Shown: positions 43,917 through 53,364, numbered from the stretch's first letter. The stretch: DNA of 64,000 bases from Bacillus sonorensis NBRC 101234 = KCTC 13918 (GCF_001592005.1 NZ_BCVZ01000014.1:1-64000), one strand, 5' to 3'. The notes: generated from the letters alone by a model not told the origin. Program-made: numbers and translations.

Positions 43917-44600
43917 ATGACTACTATTTTAGAGTTTAAGGATGTTTGCTATTGGTATAAAAATCAGGATCAGACCCTGTTTGAAGATGCCAATATCGAA
44001 TTCAAGCAAGGGAAGTTTTACACGATTGTCGGAACGTCCGGTTCCGGCAAAACCACCTTTTTGTCCCTTGCCGGGGGGCTGGATGTTCCGAAAGAAGGCG
44101 ACATCCTCTATAAAGGCCGGAACATTTCCAAAATCGGGTTGACCCATTACCGCAACCAATATGTATCAATCGTGTTTCAATCATATAATCTCCTGCCTTA
44201 TATGACAGCGCTGCAAAACATCACATCAGCGATGGAGATTACGGGATCTAACATCAAAAACAAAGATCAATACGCATTGGACATGCTTGAAAAAGTCGGC
44301 ATCAGTGAAGAGAAGGCGCGGCAAAAAGTGCTGACGCTGAGCGGCGGGCAGCAGCAGCGGGTTTCCATCATCCGCGCATTCTGCTGCAATGCCGATCTGA
44401 TTGTCGCCGACGAGCCGACGGGAAACCTGGATGAAGACACGTCAAAAGATATCGTTAAGCTGTTTCAAAACCTGGCCCATCAAGAAAACAAATGCGTGAT
44501 CATGGTCACCCACGACGAACAAATCGCCAAGGTTTCAGATGTCAACATCAGACTCTCGAGAGGCGGCTTTACGATCAAGCATAGAAAACCAGCGGGATAA
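43917..44600 (+). CDS. yclH: YclH, ABC transporter ATPase (MacB/LolD type)
   Basis: A 227-residue ATPase. Walker A is [13 protein letters not shown], the signature [12 protein letters not shown], Walker [18 protein letters not shown], and the switch His is in [23 protein letters not shown] precedes the ATG. It is 16 bp downstream of yclI and works with it. The operon ends at a strong terminator. Confidence 0.94.
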   Translation: MTTILEFKDVCYWYKNQDQTLFEDANIEFKQGKFYTIVGTSGSGKTTFLSLAGGLDVPKEGDILYKGRNISKIGLTHYRNQYVSIVFQSYNLLPYMTALQNITSAMEITGSNIKNKDQYALDMLEKVGISEEKARQKVLTLSGGQQQRVSIIRAFCCNADLIVADEPTGNLDEDTSKDIVKLFQNLAHQENKCVIMVTHDEQIAKVSDVNIRLSRGGFTIKHRKPAG

Positions 44601-44613
44601 CAGACACAAATAA

Positions 44614-44646
44614 CGGCGGCGTCCATTCGGAACGCCGCCGCTTTTT
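44614..44646 (+). terminator. Terminator of yclI-yclH
   Basis: CGGCGGCGT and ACGCCGCCG pair perfectly (44614-44622 and 44632-44640), followed by CTTTTT. It lies between convergent genes and may act both ways. Confidence 0.9.
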
Positions 44647-44654
44647 GATATTTC

Positions 44655-45383
44655 TCACCCGGCAAATGCTTCAGCCGCCGCCAGCATATAATAGGAAAGC
44701 CCTGTTTGCTGATGCTCAAGGACGCTGCGATGAAAATCGTCTTCGATAAAAAAACGCGCCTGCATCTGAAAATCAGCGGCCGTTATTCCCAAAAAGCCGA
44801 TATGCTGTTTAATGGAGTCCTGCACTTGTTCATGATCGTGCTTCAGCCCCGATCTGAGCGCATCTGCCATCCCATTCATAAAACGGCTCGCTTCCATGGC
44901 CTTGTCATTCATCTCTTCCGCTTCAATCGGCCTTTCCTCGAGCAAATTATAATCATATGTCTTCTGCAAATATTGGTTCTGCTCCTGCAGCGCTTCCTCC
45001 CACTCTTTCCCGCTGGAAAAACCTTTAAACATTTCTGACTGATCCATAGCTTCTCCTTTCTCGGCGTGCCTGATCGATTCATCAAGCGTTTGAATGAGCT
45101 CGTTCATTCTTTTCTGCCTCGCAAGAAAAAGCTTTTTTTGCTCGTTCAAAACCGCCAGTCGATCAGCATCGCCATCAAGCATTTGTTTAATGTCCTTTAG
45201 AGGAAATTCCAGCTCCCGGTAAAACAAAATCTCCTGAAGCCGCTCCAGTTCTTCCATTCCATACAGGCGATAGCCGGCTTCCGTCACCGTGCATGGATAC
45301 AAAAGACCGATTTTGTGATAATGGTACAGCGTTTTGATCGTGACGTTTGCCATTTCCGCCGTCTGTTTTACCGAATAGAGCAT
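44655..45383 (-). CDS. MerR-family regulator with TipAS-like drug-binding domain
   Basis: A 242-residue regulator. Residues 1-70 are a MerR HTH (SVKQTAEMANVTIKTLYHYHKIGLLYPCTVTEAGYRLYGMEELERLQEILFYRELEFPLKDIKQML), then a coiled-coil linker (residues 75-110) and a TipAS-type C-terminal domain (FSSGKEWEEALQEQ... FMNGMADALRSGLKHDHEQVQDSIKQHIGFL). Members such as TipA and Mta bind drugs and activate multidrug transporter genes. It is similar to, but clearly distinct from, B. subtilis Mta. ATG 45383 follows GAGGTGATT. No transporter lies directly downstream, so its target is not obvious; yclIH is the nearest. Confidence 0.85.
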   Translation of the reverse strand: MLYSVKQTAEMANVTIKTLYHYHKIGLLYPCTVTEAGYRLYGMEELERLQEILFYRELEFPLKDIKQMLDGDADRLAVLNEQKKLFLARQKRMNELIQTLDESIRHAEKGEAMDQSEMFKGFSSGKEWEEALQEQNQYLQKTYDYNLLEERPIEAEEMNDKAMEASRFMNGMADALRSGLKHDHEQVQDSIKQHIGFLGITAADFQMQARFFIEDDFHRSVLEHQQTGLSYYMLAAAEAFAG

Positions 45384-45430
45384 ATGAAATCACCTCGTTT
45401 GTCATGTTAAAGGCTGCCCTAAGGTCGGGG

Positions 45431-46540
45431 TCAATACTTTTCGCTTTTTTTATTTTTGCGTTTTTTCCAAAGCGCTGCAAGGCAAATCAAAGCAGGCAGA
45501 ATAATCTGCATGGGCAAATGCACGTACACAGGGACGAATTCGATCCCTTCTTTTACATGTTCGGAAATGTTGCTGGCGATAGAGACCGATAAAATCAAAA
45601 TGACAATGCCGATCACATGGACGACCTTTGACGGCTTTGTCATTTTGAATAAAACAGAGACCCCTTCTGTAACAGCATAAATGAAAACACTCATCTTAAA
45701 GAATCCGCCTATCACCAGGACGAGCATGAAAAATACATCAAGCCTGTCCAAAAACTCAGCCACTTGAATCGTCTGGATCGTACTGAGCAAAGGAAAGCGC
45801 GAGCGCATATTGAGATCAACGCCCAGCACGCTGATGTTAATGGCTACATTCAGCGCCAAAATGATGCCGCTGATGCCAATCGCCCACAAGCCGGTTTTTT
45901 TCACTTTTTTCGGCTCATTGAGATAGGGGAGGATTAAAGTGAAGACGATGATTTCCCCAAACGGAAAATACAAGGTTTGCGTAAACACGGCATCCATTAC
46001 CGGTCCGATACCGTTTCCCAGGACAGGCCTTAATTCGTTCAGATGGATCAAGCCTGAACAGATAATCAGTATAAAGCCTGTCGCGGCCAATACCAGCATG
46101 ATGCCAAACAGCAGCTCACCGGATCTCGCCAACACTTCAATCCCTTTGCGTACAGTAAAAATGCAAACTGCGATTAACAATCCATTGGCAAAAATAATCG
46201 GTGTATTCGGATAAGCCGATGTTAACAGCATTTCGCCGAAATCACGCAAAATCCTTGCCGCAACATATGCGTAATAAATAATGTAGAGAAAAGACAACCC
46301 CCAGCCGAGCGGCTTCCCCAGCACCTTCATCATCGTTTCATAAGGCGATGATTGTGGATCGACCTGATAAAAAAAATGATGCATCGAAAATAGAACAAGA
46401 CCGCCGGCGGTCCCGAACAAAATCGCCAGCCAGGCGTCCTGTTCGGCAGACTGTCCAGGGAAAATCAGCAGGGAACTGCTTAGTTCAAACAGGATGATCA
46501 AAACGAACAGCTGCTTGTTGCTGATTTTTGCCTTCTCCAT
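45431..46540 (-). CDS. gerKB: GerKB, spore germination receptor permease-like subunit
   Basis: A 369-residue integral membrane protein of the GerAB/APC-like family with about ten helices. The start MEKAKISNKQLFVLIILFELSSSLLIFPG and the stretch FPFGEIIVFTLILPYLNEPKKVKKTGLWAIGISG are typical for GerAB-type proteins. It is the part of the GerK receptor that likely binds the germinant, glucose in B. subtilis in cooperation with GerB. AAAGGAGG lies 8 bases before ATG. Third gene of gerKA-gerKC-gerKB, expressed in the forespore. Confidence 0.93.
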   Translation of the reverse strand: MEKAKISNKQLFVLIILFELSSSLLIFPGQSAEQDAWLAILFGTAGGLVLFSMHHFFYQVDPQSSPYETMMKVLGKPLGWGLSFLYIIYYAYVAARILRDFGEMLLTSAYPNTPIIFANGLLIAVCIFTVRKGIEVLARSGELLFGIMLVLAATGFILIICSGLIHLNELRPVLGNGIGPVMDAVFTQTLYFPFGEIIVFTLILPYLNEPKKVKKTGLWAIGISGIILALNVAINISVLGVDLNMRSRFPLLSTIQTIQVAEFLDRLDVFFMLVLVIGGFFKMSVFIYAVTEGVSVLFKMTKPSKVVHVIGIVILILSVSIASNISEHVKEGIEFVPVYVHLPMQIILPALICLAALWKKRKNKKSEKY

Positions 46541-46565
46541 TTGTATATCCTCCTTTACCTTCCCG

Positions 46566-47789
46566 TTAAGATCGTCCTTCCCCGTGGTCCAAATTGTTTG
46601 GATTGTTTCTTAAACCGGTTCTGCGGACATAGGCATCCACTGTGATGTCCACATCGAGATCAGGGAAATATCGATTGCTCCATTGATGTTTCATTTTTCC
46701 CCATAGTCCGGGATAAGAGCGGTAAATGATATCGCCGAATTGAAGGACATCGGTTTTGTTTTGCTTGGCGACGCTGATCGAATGCTGCAGTTCCTTTTTT
46801 AATTCCTGTCCAGCCGATTTTTCAATTTTATTGAGCACTTGCGGATCATCAAGATGGATCGGTATGGTCGTTTCGCCGATATCCCCCTCCATTTCCACAT
46901 GGACGGAGATGGCCGGCCGGTTATGTTTCAGTTTCGCAGAAACATTCGTTTTTTGCCTTATCACATCGTATGTGACCGATTGTTTCTGCTGGCCCCATTC
47001 AAGGGTGATGTAGCTTCTGTTCACTTTATTCCGCAGCCATAAAACGCCTCTCGCCGTCTCTCCTTCAAGCCAATTGACAAGCTTCCCTTCCTTGAAAACG
47101 GCGAGGCCGTCCGCTTCCACCGTCGCCGCCGGAGCGGTTGACTGAACATTCTCCATTTTGTCCGCCTTTTTTAAATCCCCTTTCACCCGAAAAGATGTGA
47201 TGATCGGATGCCTGGACTGGGATGTTAAGCATTTGATCACATCTTGAACGCTTGTTTTCAAATGCTCCCCCAGCTGCTGTTCGGTAAATTGCAGTGTTTT
47301 GTTCACTTTGTTTGATGGAACCTTATCAACCGGCGTAAGCGTTTTGATGAAAGTTTTTGCTTTATGTCCGCGGGAGATGATGATCGTCGCAGACGAGCGG
47401 AAATCCGTATCCCGGTCAAGCACATCCAAGATTTGAATAAGCCCTTCATCCTTGGCCAGTTCTTCGTCAACGACAACAAGGTTTGTATGCGAGTAATATA
47501 TTTGCCGTGAAATTTTGGCTGAAGCATGGCGGCTCATCTCTGTCAGATTGTTCCCGGCAATCGAATAGTTGGTCACGGGCGGGCGGTCTCCTCCCTGCCC
47601 CCCTTGGAGGCCCCCCGTCACGTTGATGGGGTTGACGATCTGAAAACTCAATTCATATTTGGTTTTTTCACCTTTATCGATGCCAATGGCAGAAATAAGC
47701 AACAGGTCCGTCAGTTCTTTTTTATCCCAGCATCCTTGAAGAAGGATAACGGCGGCAAGCATGATCAACACTTTAATGCTGCGGTTCAT
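46566..47789 (-). CDS. gerKC: GerKC, spore germination receptor lipoprotein subunit
   Basis: A 407-residue lipoprotein, the same length as B. subtilis GerKC. The lipobox is VILLQGC near residue 20, followed by WDKKELTDLLLISAIGIDKGE, which is characteristic of GerAC proteins, and SHTNLVVVDEELAKDEGLIQILDVLDRDTDFR. ATG 47789 follows AAGGGTG. It overlaps the end of gerKA by 17 bp. It sits on the outer face of the inner spore membrane and is needed for receptor function. Confidence 0.93.
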   Translation of the reverse strand: MNRSIKVLIMLAAVILLQGCWDKKELTDLLLISAIGIDKGEKTKYELSFQIVNPINVTGGLQGGQGGDRPPVTNYSIAGNNLTEMSRHASAKISRQIYYSHTNLVVVDEELAKDEGLIQILDVLDRDTDFRSSATIIISRGHKAKTFIKTLTPVDKVPSNKVNKTLQFTEQQLGEHLKTSVQDVIKCLTSQSRHPIITSFRVKGDLKKADKMENVQSTAPAATVEADGLAVFKEGKLVNWLEGETARGVLWLRNKVNRSYITLEWGQQKQSVTYDVIRQKTNVSAKLKHNRPAISVHVEMEGDIGETTIPIHLDDPQVLNKIEKSAGQELKKELQHSISVAKQNKTDVLQFGDIIYRSYPGLWGKMKHQWSNRYFPDLDVDITVDAYVRRTGLRNNPNNLDHGEGRS

Positions 47790-49416
47790 TTCCATCACCC
47801 TTTTGTTGGTCAGTCTTCATATCGCCCGGTTCTGGAGGCTGCGGTTTTTGATCATGGCCTTGGCGAAGCTTATTGTCATTGCCAAGCAGCTCCGGCCTTT
47901 TTTCATGCGTCCACCAAGGCGAACGGAAAATCGTATCGCCCCAGTTTTTCGGAATGAATGGAGCAAAAGGCGTCATATATGGAACACCGAAGGAACGCAT
48001 GCTGCTTAAATGGACAAACATGATGATCAGTCCAAGGATGATGCCGTAGAATCCGGTCGTCGCCGCAGCGATGATAAAGAAAAAGCGGACGATCCGGGCG
48101 GAAATGGCCATCGCAAAGGCCGGCGTCGCAAAGCTTGAAATCGCCGTAATCGCCACGATGATAACCATCGCCGGCGAGACGATCCCGGCCTGCACCGCAG
48201 CCTGTCCGATTACGATGGCTCCAACGATCGAAACGGCCGAGCCGATCGCCTTCGGAAGGCGGATGCCCGCTTCCCGCAGTATTTCAAAGGAGACTTCCAT
48301 CATTAAAGCCTCCACAACGGCCGGAAAAGGAACGATTTCACGCTGGGCGGCAATGACAATGAGCAGCTCCGTCGGAATCATTTCCTGGTGAAACGTCGTT
48401 GCTCCCACATAAACGGCGGGGGCGATTAATGAAATAAAGAATATCAACACCCGCAAAAAGCGGATAAACGTCGCAATATCAAATCGGGAATAGTAGTCTT
48501 CAACAGATTGAAAAAACTGAATAAATACGGCGGGAACGAGCAAAACAAACGGCGTCCCGTCAACAAAAATGGCAATTCTCCCCTCAAGCAGGTTTCCCGC
48601 GACCATGTCAGGCCTCTCCGTATGGTAAATGGTCGGAAAGGTCGTAAACGGGACATCTTCGATCAGCTGTTCAATATAACCCGATTCCAGTATGCTGTCG
48701 ATTTCGATGCCCGCCAGCCTTTTTTTGACTTCCTTCACCGTTTTTTCATTGCAGATTCCGTTGATGTACATGAGCGCGACATCGGTTTTTGTCACGCTGC
48801 CCATCGTCATCTTTTCGACCCACAGATTTGGATTTTTGACGATTCTTCTCACTAACGAAAGATTGGTATCAAGTGATTCTATAAAACCTTCCCTTGACCC
48901 GCGAAACGCCTGCTGGTTTTCTGGTTCCTTGATGGAGCGCTTCTCGCCGCCTTTTGTGCTGGCAACTACAGCAAACTGCGCTCCGTCCGCTAAAATAACC
49001 GTATCTCCGGCCATTAAAGAATCGAAAACTGAAGCAAGCCGTTCTTTCTGATGGACACCGCCCAGCGCCACTGCATCTGCGGCAATCGAATCAAGAATGT
49101 CCCGGCTGTCTTCCTTTTTTTTCAGCTCCTTGGAATTCAAAATCGATTCAATCAGGAATTCATGAATGGCTTTTTCATCGGCGATTCCGGCGACATACAC
49201 AATGGCTGTTTCGACTTGCCCACCGAGACCTGTTTTCAGCTGGCGGACCACGATATCAGAACTGTTCCCCGTTTTTTCCTTTATAATATTCAGATTTTCA
49301 GAAAGGGACTGACGGATGTTGCCTGTGACATGGTCGTTTTCCGGGCTGCTATCATCTGTCTTAAGAGATTCCTGATTTTTTTTCGCTTTCTGGTTGCCTT
49401 TAAAAAAGAATGGCAT
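47773..49416 (-). CDS. gerKA: GerKA, spore germination receptor A subunit
   Basis: A 547-residue GerAA-type protein. The N-terminal cytosolic domain of about 270 residues has the conserved SDIVVRQLKTG and VALMYINGICNEKTVKEVKKRL. About five or six membrane helices follow (LLEGRIAIFVDGTPFVLLVPAVFIQFFQSVEDYYSR, ALMMEVSFEILREAGIRLPKAIGSAVSIVGAIVIGQAAVQAGIVSP). The C-terminus is a Gln/Pro/Gly-rich tail. The start is chosen at ATG 49416 because the length then fits the family (about 544); the ribosome-binding site AAAGGGGGGG is 12 bases away, so an upstream non-ATG start such as CTG 49425 cannot be ruled out. Confidence 0.9.
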   Translation of the reverse strand: MPFFFKGNQKAKKNQESLKTDDSSPENDHVTGNIRQSLSENLNIIKEKTGNSSDIVVRQLKTGLGGQVETAIVYVAGIADEKAIHEFLIESILNSKELKKKEDSRDILDSIAADAVALGGVHQKERLASVFDSLMAGDTVILADGAQFAVVASTKGGEKRSIKEPENQQAFRGSREGFIESLDTNLSLVRRIVKNPNLWVEKMTMGSVTKTDVALMYINGICNEKTVKEVKKRLAGIEIDSILESGYIEQLIEDVPFTTFPTIYHTERPDMVAGNLLEGRIAIFVDGTPFVLLVPAVFIQFFQSVEDYYSRFDIATFIRFLRVLIFFISLIAPAVYVGATTFHQEMIPTELLIVIAAQREIVPFPAVVEALMMEVSFEILREAGIRLPKAIGSAVSIVGAIVIGQAAVQAGIVSPAMVIIVAITAISSFATPAFAMAISARIVRFFFIIAAATTGFYGIILGLIIMFVHLSSMRSFGVPYMTPFAPFIPKNWGDTIFRSPWWTHEKRPELLGNDNKLRQGHDQKPQPPEPGDMKTDQQKGDGNEPQH

Positions 49417-49543
49417 AGCTGTCAGAATCCCCCCTTTTTCTCGTTTTTTCGTATTTTTCCTTACAACTGAACATTTATACTTGTCCCGCGCATAGCGCTG
49501 TGTGAAAACAGAAAAAATAACGGGGAACGGAGAGTGGTTTTTT

Positions 49544-49765
49544 GTGAAAGTAATCGGAATCGGGGTTTTGCTGTTCATCTGCTTGATGGGCATGTCTGTC
49601 ATGCTTGATTTTTTTCAAGGGATGTCATTGTATGAAGCGGTAATCAACAATCTGTCATTCAACATATTGGAAATAGGAGAATGGCTGATGATCCTGTTAT
49701 ATATATCGATTGTATTTGCGGAAGCCTTGGGGGATCTGAAGAGGAAAAAGAAAAAAAGAACATAA
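49544..49765 (+). CDS. yczF: YczF, small membrane protein next to gerK
   Basis: A 73-residue protein with two predicted membrane helices (VIGIGVLLFICLMGMSVML and IGEWLMILLYISIVFAEAL) and a very basic tail (KRKKKKRT). B. subtilis carries a similar small gene, yczF, at the same site between gerKA and yclG. The GTG start at 49544 is preceded by GGAG 11 bases away. Its position next to gerK and divergent expression suggest a sporulation or germination role, similar to other small subunits associated with Ger receptors (D subunits have two membrane helices as well), but this is inference. Confidence 0.75.
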   Translation: MKVIGIGVLLFICLMGMSVMLDFFQGMSLYEAVINNLSFNILEIGEWLMILLYISIVFAEALGDLKRKKKKRT

Positions 49766-49800
49766 AAACGGCTCCCTCTATCATGGGAGCCTTGTTTTTC
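49766..49800. terminator. Bidirectional terminator between yczF and yclG
   Basis: GGCTCCC (49770-49776) and GGGAGCC (49785-49791) form a stem, with AAAA on the left and TTGTTTTT on the right. Confidence 0.85.
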
Positions 49801-51565
49801 ATACAATGACATTGCCGCTTACGACATCTGTCTGATGACTCTGGATCGTCCCTTTCGCAATCGTGTTTCCGAGGATCATGGATTGTCTTGAGGTATTCGT
49901 TTGAATGGCTGTAATGCCGTCTGCCGAACGGCTGCGGATGGTATTGTTCATAATGGCTGTGCCTGATGATTGGGTAAGGTAGAGAATGACGGCCGGTCTA
50001 GACGCCCTCATAAGAGTAATCGTATTGCCGACGATTTCATGAGTCCCATTGGTGATATAAATCGTGACGACAAGCGGGGAATCTTCAATCGTATTCCTGA
50101 TCAGTTTCGTTTGCTTTTCAGTTGAACAATAAATCGGGAAATTGGTAAAACCGCTGATGCTGTTATTCTGTATGACAGCGGAGGCTTGATTTGTGACAGA
50201 TATTGAATAGGATTCGGGGACAATCTGAAAAGATGCCGGGGAAATAAAGTTTCCATCGATGACTGCACTGCCTTGTGATATCCATATTCCTCTCGAGAAC
50301 CGGGTGATGACGTTTTGTTTTATATGCGCGTCGTCCGCTTCGCTTCTCACCGCAAGGATCACATTGGCGATGTTGTTATTGGAAAAGGTGATATTGACTG
50401 ATTGGGTCATGCTGAGGCCGATGCTCATCTTTTTTTCCGGTACGCCATTTTTAATATCATTTCCTTCGATGAAGACGTTTGTTGCTTGATAAACGGAGAT
50501 GCCCGCATTTTCAAAATTGATGATTTTGTTGCCTGAGACAAAAACGTTTTCCCCGCGGATATCAATTCCTGTCGAAAAGCCGCTGATCAGGTTTCCTTTA
50601 ATCACCGCTTCGCGGGTCGATCCCGAGGTGTTTGCCCCTTGGCCGGAAATGCCCGTATTCTGCCCCGAAACTTCGGGATTGTTTTCGATTATATTACCGG
50701 AAATGATCGTCCCGGTTCCATATCCGTAGGAAATGGTGCCGTCTGTTTGATTTCCTTCAATACGTACAGAGGCTCCGTTGAAATTTGTAACCGCGCTGTT
50801 TACATTGCCTTTAAAGGTATTGTTGCGAATGATAATATTGACGGGCTTTTCGTAGATGACAGCTCCTTCGCTGTACCCTTCAATATCGATTCCAAACCGC
50901 GGGGACGTTCCATTCCCGGTTCCTGCATCCACAATGCTGCAACCTTCAATCAAAACGCCGTCACAGCCTGTCATCGAGATGTTGTTTCTGCGGGAACGGC
51001 TGATTTCACAATTTCTTACCGTTACACGCTCTGAAGATTTGTAGCCTTGGCCGCCGGCGCTGATGATGATGCCGTCGCCGGTAAAATCTGCGATTCTCAC
51101 ATTTTCGATCAGCACGTTTGACGCTCCTTCGACACAGATGCCGAAGCCCCACTCATGCGTCGGCCTCGGTGATGCCGTATAGGTATGTTCATCCCTGTCG
51201 CCTATAATGGCGCCTCCGGTTATTTTGACGTTTGATTCACCTCCTATATAAAAAGCAGAGTACCCCCATGAGCTGTTCGGTTTGATTTTTATTACAGTTT
51301 CGGCATCCATCAGGATTGAAATGTTGCTTGGAACATTGATTCCCCCGTTTCGAAACGGGAATCCGGGATCGCCGTTCAACGTCCCGTCGATCAAATAGAC
51401 TCCATTCGGTATCCATACTGTATGCAGCCCCATAGATTTTGTCCAGTCCAGACATTCATTGATTGCTTTCGTGCTATCCGTTTTGCCGTCGCCGACGGCG
51501 CCGAATTTCGTCACATCGGCAATGATCATGGTCATGTCTTCAAGTTGCCGATCTGGCATGTACAT
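49799..51565 (-). CDS. yclG: YclG, right-handed beta-helix (pectate lyase superfamily-like) protein
   Basis: A 588-residue repeat protein. The beginning IADVTKFGAVGDGKTDSTKAINECLDW is the start of the pectate-lyase superfamily/phage tail-spike beta-helix (pfam Pectate_lyase_3). Then follow many parallel-beta-helix coils with the ladder pattern ISGN.I..., for example VFVSGNKIINFENAGISVYQATNVFIEGNDI. No signal peptide is seen. The B. subtilis orthologue (577 residues) is uncharacterised. Strong AAAGGAGG precedes ATG 51565, with ATG 51559 as alternative. A polysaccharide lyase or a structural role, perhaps on spores, is possible; no catalytic residues can be assigned. Confidence 0.88.
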   Translation of the reverse strand: MYMPDRQLEDMTMIIADVTKFGAVGDGKTDSTKAINECLDWTKSMGLHTVWIPNGVYLIDGTLNGDPGFPFRNGGINVPSNISILMDAETVIKIKPNSSWGYSAFYIGGESNVKITGGAIIGDRDEHTYTASPRPTHEWGFGICVEGASNVLIENVRIADFTGDGIIISAGGQGYKSSERVTVRNCEISRSRRNNISMTGCDGVLIEGCSIVDAGTGNGTSPRFGIDIEGYSEGAVIYEKPVNIIIRNNTFKGNVNSAVTNFNGASVRIEGNQTDGTISYGYGTGTIISGNIIENNPEVSGQNTGISGQGANTSGSTREAVIKGNLISGFSTGIDIRGENVFVSGNKIINFENAGISVYQATNVFIEGNDIKNGVPEKKMSIGLSMTQSVNITFSNNNIANVILAVRSEADDAHIKQNVITRFSRGIWISQGSAVIDGNFISPASFQIVPESYSISVTNQASAVIQNNSISGFTNFPIYCSTEKQTKLIRNTIEDSPLVVTIYITNGTHEIVGNTITLMRASRPAVILYLTQSSGTAIMNNTIRSRSADGITAIQTNTSRQSMILGNTIAKGTIQSHQTDVVSGNVIV

Positions 51566-51700
51566 CCATCCTCCTTTTAGGAAAATCCACTCTTCTTATT
51601 AATATGGCAATCTAGTAACATTCGCTTGTACAAAATAGATAAAATTTTATCAAAAAATCTTTATATCGAACCGGATTTCCAAAATCTTTTTTTCACCGCA

Positions 51701-51717
51701 TGTAAAGCGCTTTTACA
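51701..51717. promoter_or_regulatory. cre-like palindrome between yclG and yclF
   Basis: TGTAAAGCGCTTTTACA is nearly palindromic and contains the AAAGCGCTTT core of cre sites, but its spacing differs from the 14-base consensus by inserted bases. It is 130 bp before yclF and 136 bp before yclG. CcpA binding is plausible but not certain. Confidence 0.45.
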
Positions 51718-51764
51718 AAAAGAGCCTAATGTCCTATTCGATCATCAAATCAATTTGCGATCTA

Positions 51765-51793
51765 TTGACAGGATCATTATATAAGAATATGAT
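51765..51793 (+). promoter_or_regulatory. SigA promoter of yclF
   Basis: Perfect TTGACA (51765-51770), 17-bp spacer and TATGAT (51788-51793), about 38 bp before the start codon. Confidence 0.85.
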
Positions 51794-51830
51794 TTTTATA
51801 ATAAGCTCAGAAAAAGAAGGAGTATTGCGA

Positions 51831-53321
51831 ATGTCTAATCATCAAAATGAAAGTATTCAAAACATTCCGCAAAAGGGGTTTTTTGGACATCCCCGCGGAC
51901 TCTTCACTCTATTTTTTACTGAATTTTGGGAGCGCTTCTCATATTATGGAATGAAAGCGATCCTTATCTACTATTTGTATACTGAAATTAATAAAGGCGG
52001 CCTCGGCTTTGATGAGGCCACGGCCAACAGCATCATGGCCGTATACGGCTCCCTCGTCTACATGTCGGGAATCATCGGCGGCTGGATTGCGGACAGGCTG
52101 CTGGGAACGGCAAATACCGTATTTTACGGCGGTGTGCTCATTATGTTCGGCCACATTCTGCTCGCTTTCCCAGGCAGCGTACCCGCTTTCTTCGCCAGCA
52201 TGTTTTTGATCATTATTGGGACAGGCCTTCTGAAACCAAACGTTTCAAGCGTTGTCGGCGACCTGTACAGCTCTGAAGATACACGCCGCGATTCCGGCTT
52301 CAGTATTTTCTACATGGGAATTAACTTGGGTGGATTTCTGGCGCCTCTTATTGTCGGCACAGTCGGCCAAACTTATAATTACCATCTCGGGTTCAGCCTT
52401 GCCGCCATCGGTATGTTCCTCGGACTTGTCACCTATTTGCTGACGAGAAAGAAAAATCTCGGACCTGCGGGAAAGACCGTTCCAAACCCGCTGGCACCAT
52501 CTGAGCGGAAAAAAGTGTTCGGCCGCATCGGCCTCGGTGTTCTTGTTATTGCAATCATCGGCGCTTATTTGATCTCAAAAGGCATTTTGACAATCAGCGT
52601 GTTTACGATGCTTGTCAGCATTCTCGGCATTTTGATTCCTTTGCTTTATTTCATCGTGATGTTTTACAGCTCGAAAACGACAAGCGATGAAAAATCACGG
52701 CTTATCGCCTATATCCCGCTGTTTGTCGCATCGATGATGTTCTGGGCGATCCAGGAGCAGGGTTCCAATATTTTAGCGACATATGCGGACAAACGGACTC
52801 ATTTAGAATTTATGGGACTGCAATTGCAATCATCATGGTTTCAATCTTTGAATCCACTGTTTATCGTCGTGCTCGCACCGGTCTTTGCGTGGCTGTGGAT
52901 GCGTCTCGGAAAACGCCAGCCGTCAACACCGACGAAATTTTCACTCGGTTTGATATTGGCCGGCTTGTCATTCATCGTGATGATTTTCCCTGCCTATATC
53001 AACGGCACTGAGTCACTGGCAAATCCAATGTGGCTCGTACTCAGCTTCCTGATTGTCGTGCTTGGGGAATTGTGCCTCTCTCCAGTCGGTTTATCTGCAA
53101 CGTCAAAGCTTGCTCCGGCCGCTTTCTCCGCGCAGACCATGAGCCTGTGGTTTCTATCAAACGCTTCTGCGCAGGCCATTAACGCGCAGATCGTCAAGTA
53201 CTACAGCGCAGATACCGAAATCGCCTACTTCGGCGTCATCGGAGGTATATCAATCTTATTAGGATTGATTCTGTTTATGCTTTCTCCTAAAATTCAAAAA
53301 TTTATGAAAGGCGTTAATTAA
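51831..53321 (+). CDS. yclF: YclF, POT-family di/tripeptide:H+ symporter (DtpT-like)
   Basis: A 496-residue peptide transporter with 14 predicted helices. POT signature parts are present: FFTEFWERFSYYGMKAILIYYLY in helix 1 (the ExxERFxYYG motif) and DSGFSIFYMGINLGGFLAPLIVG in helix 5, as well as SPVGLSATSKLAPAAFSA near the end. It imports di- and tripeptides with protons. ATG 51831 follows AAGAAGGAG with about 9 bases spacing; codons upstream of it overlap the promoter and are not translated. The B. subtilis protein is 492 residues. Confidence 0.94.
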   Translation: MSNHQNESIQNIPQKGFFGHPRGLFTLFFTEFWERFSYYGMKAILIYYLYTEINKGGLGFDEATANSIMAVYGSLVYMSGIIGGWIADRLLGTANTVFYGGVLIMFGHILLAFPGSVPAFFASMFLIIIGTGLLKPNVSSVVGDLYSSEDTRRDSGFSIFYMGINLGGFLAPLIVGTVGQTYNYHLGFSLAAIGMFLGLVTYLLTRKKNLGPAGKTVPNPLAPSERKKVFGRIGLGVLVIAIIGAYLISKGILTISVFTMLVSILGILIPLLYFIVMFYSSKTTSDEKSRLIAYIPLFVASMMFWAIQEQGSNILATYADKRTHLEFMGLQLQSSWFQSLNPLFIVVLAPVFAWLWMRLGKRQPSTPTKFSLGLILAGLSFIVMIFPAYINGTESLANPMWLVLSFLIVVLGELCLSPVGLSATSKLAPAAFSAQTMSLWFLSNASAQAINAQIVKYYSADTEIAYFGVIGGISILLGLILFMLSPKIQKFMKGVN

Positions 53322-53329
53322 CAAAAAAA

Positions 53330-53364
53330 CGGCAGGCTGTCTCTAAGGCAGTCTGCTTTTCTTT
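53330..53364 (+). terminator. Terminator of yclF
   Basis: GCAGGCTGTC and GGCAGTCTGC form an imperfect stem around TCTAA, followed by a T-rich stretch. Confidence 0.7.

Noticed and set aside
44655-45383. Naming the MerR regulator mta
   Set aside because: The domain layout is the same, but the sequence differs from the B. subtilis Mta that I recall and the neighbourhood does not match.
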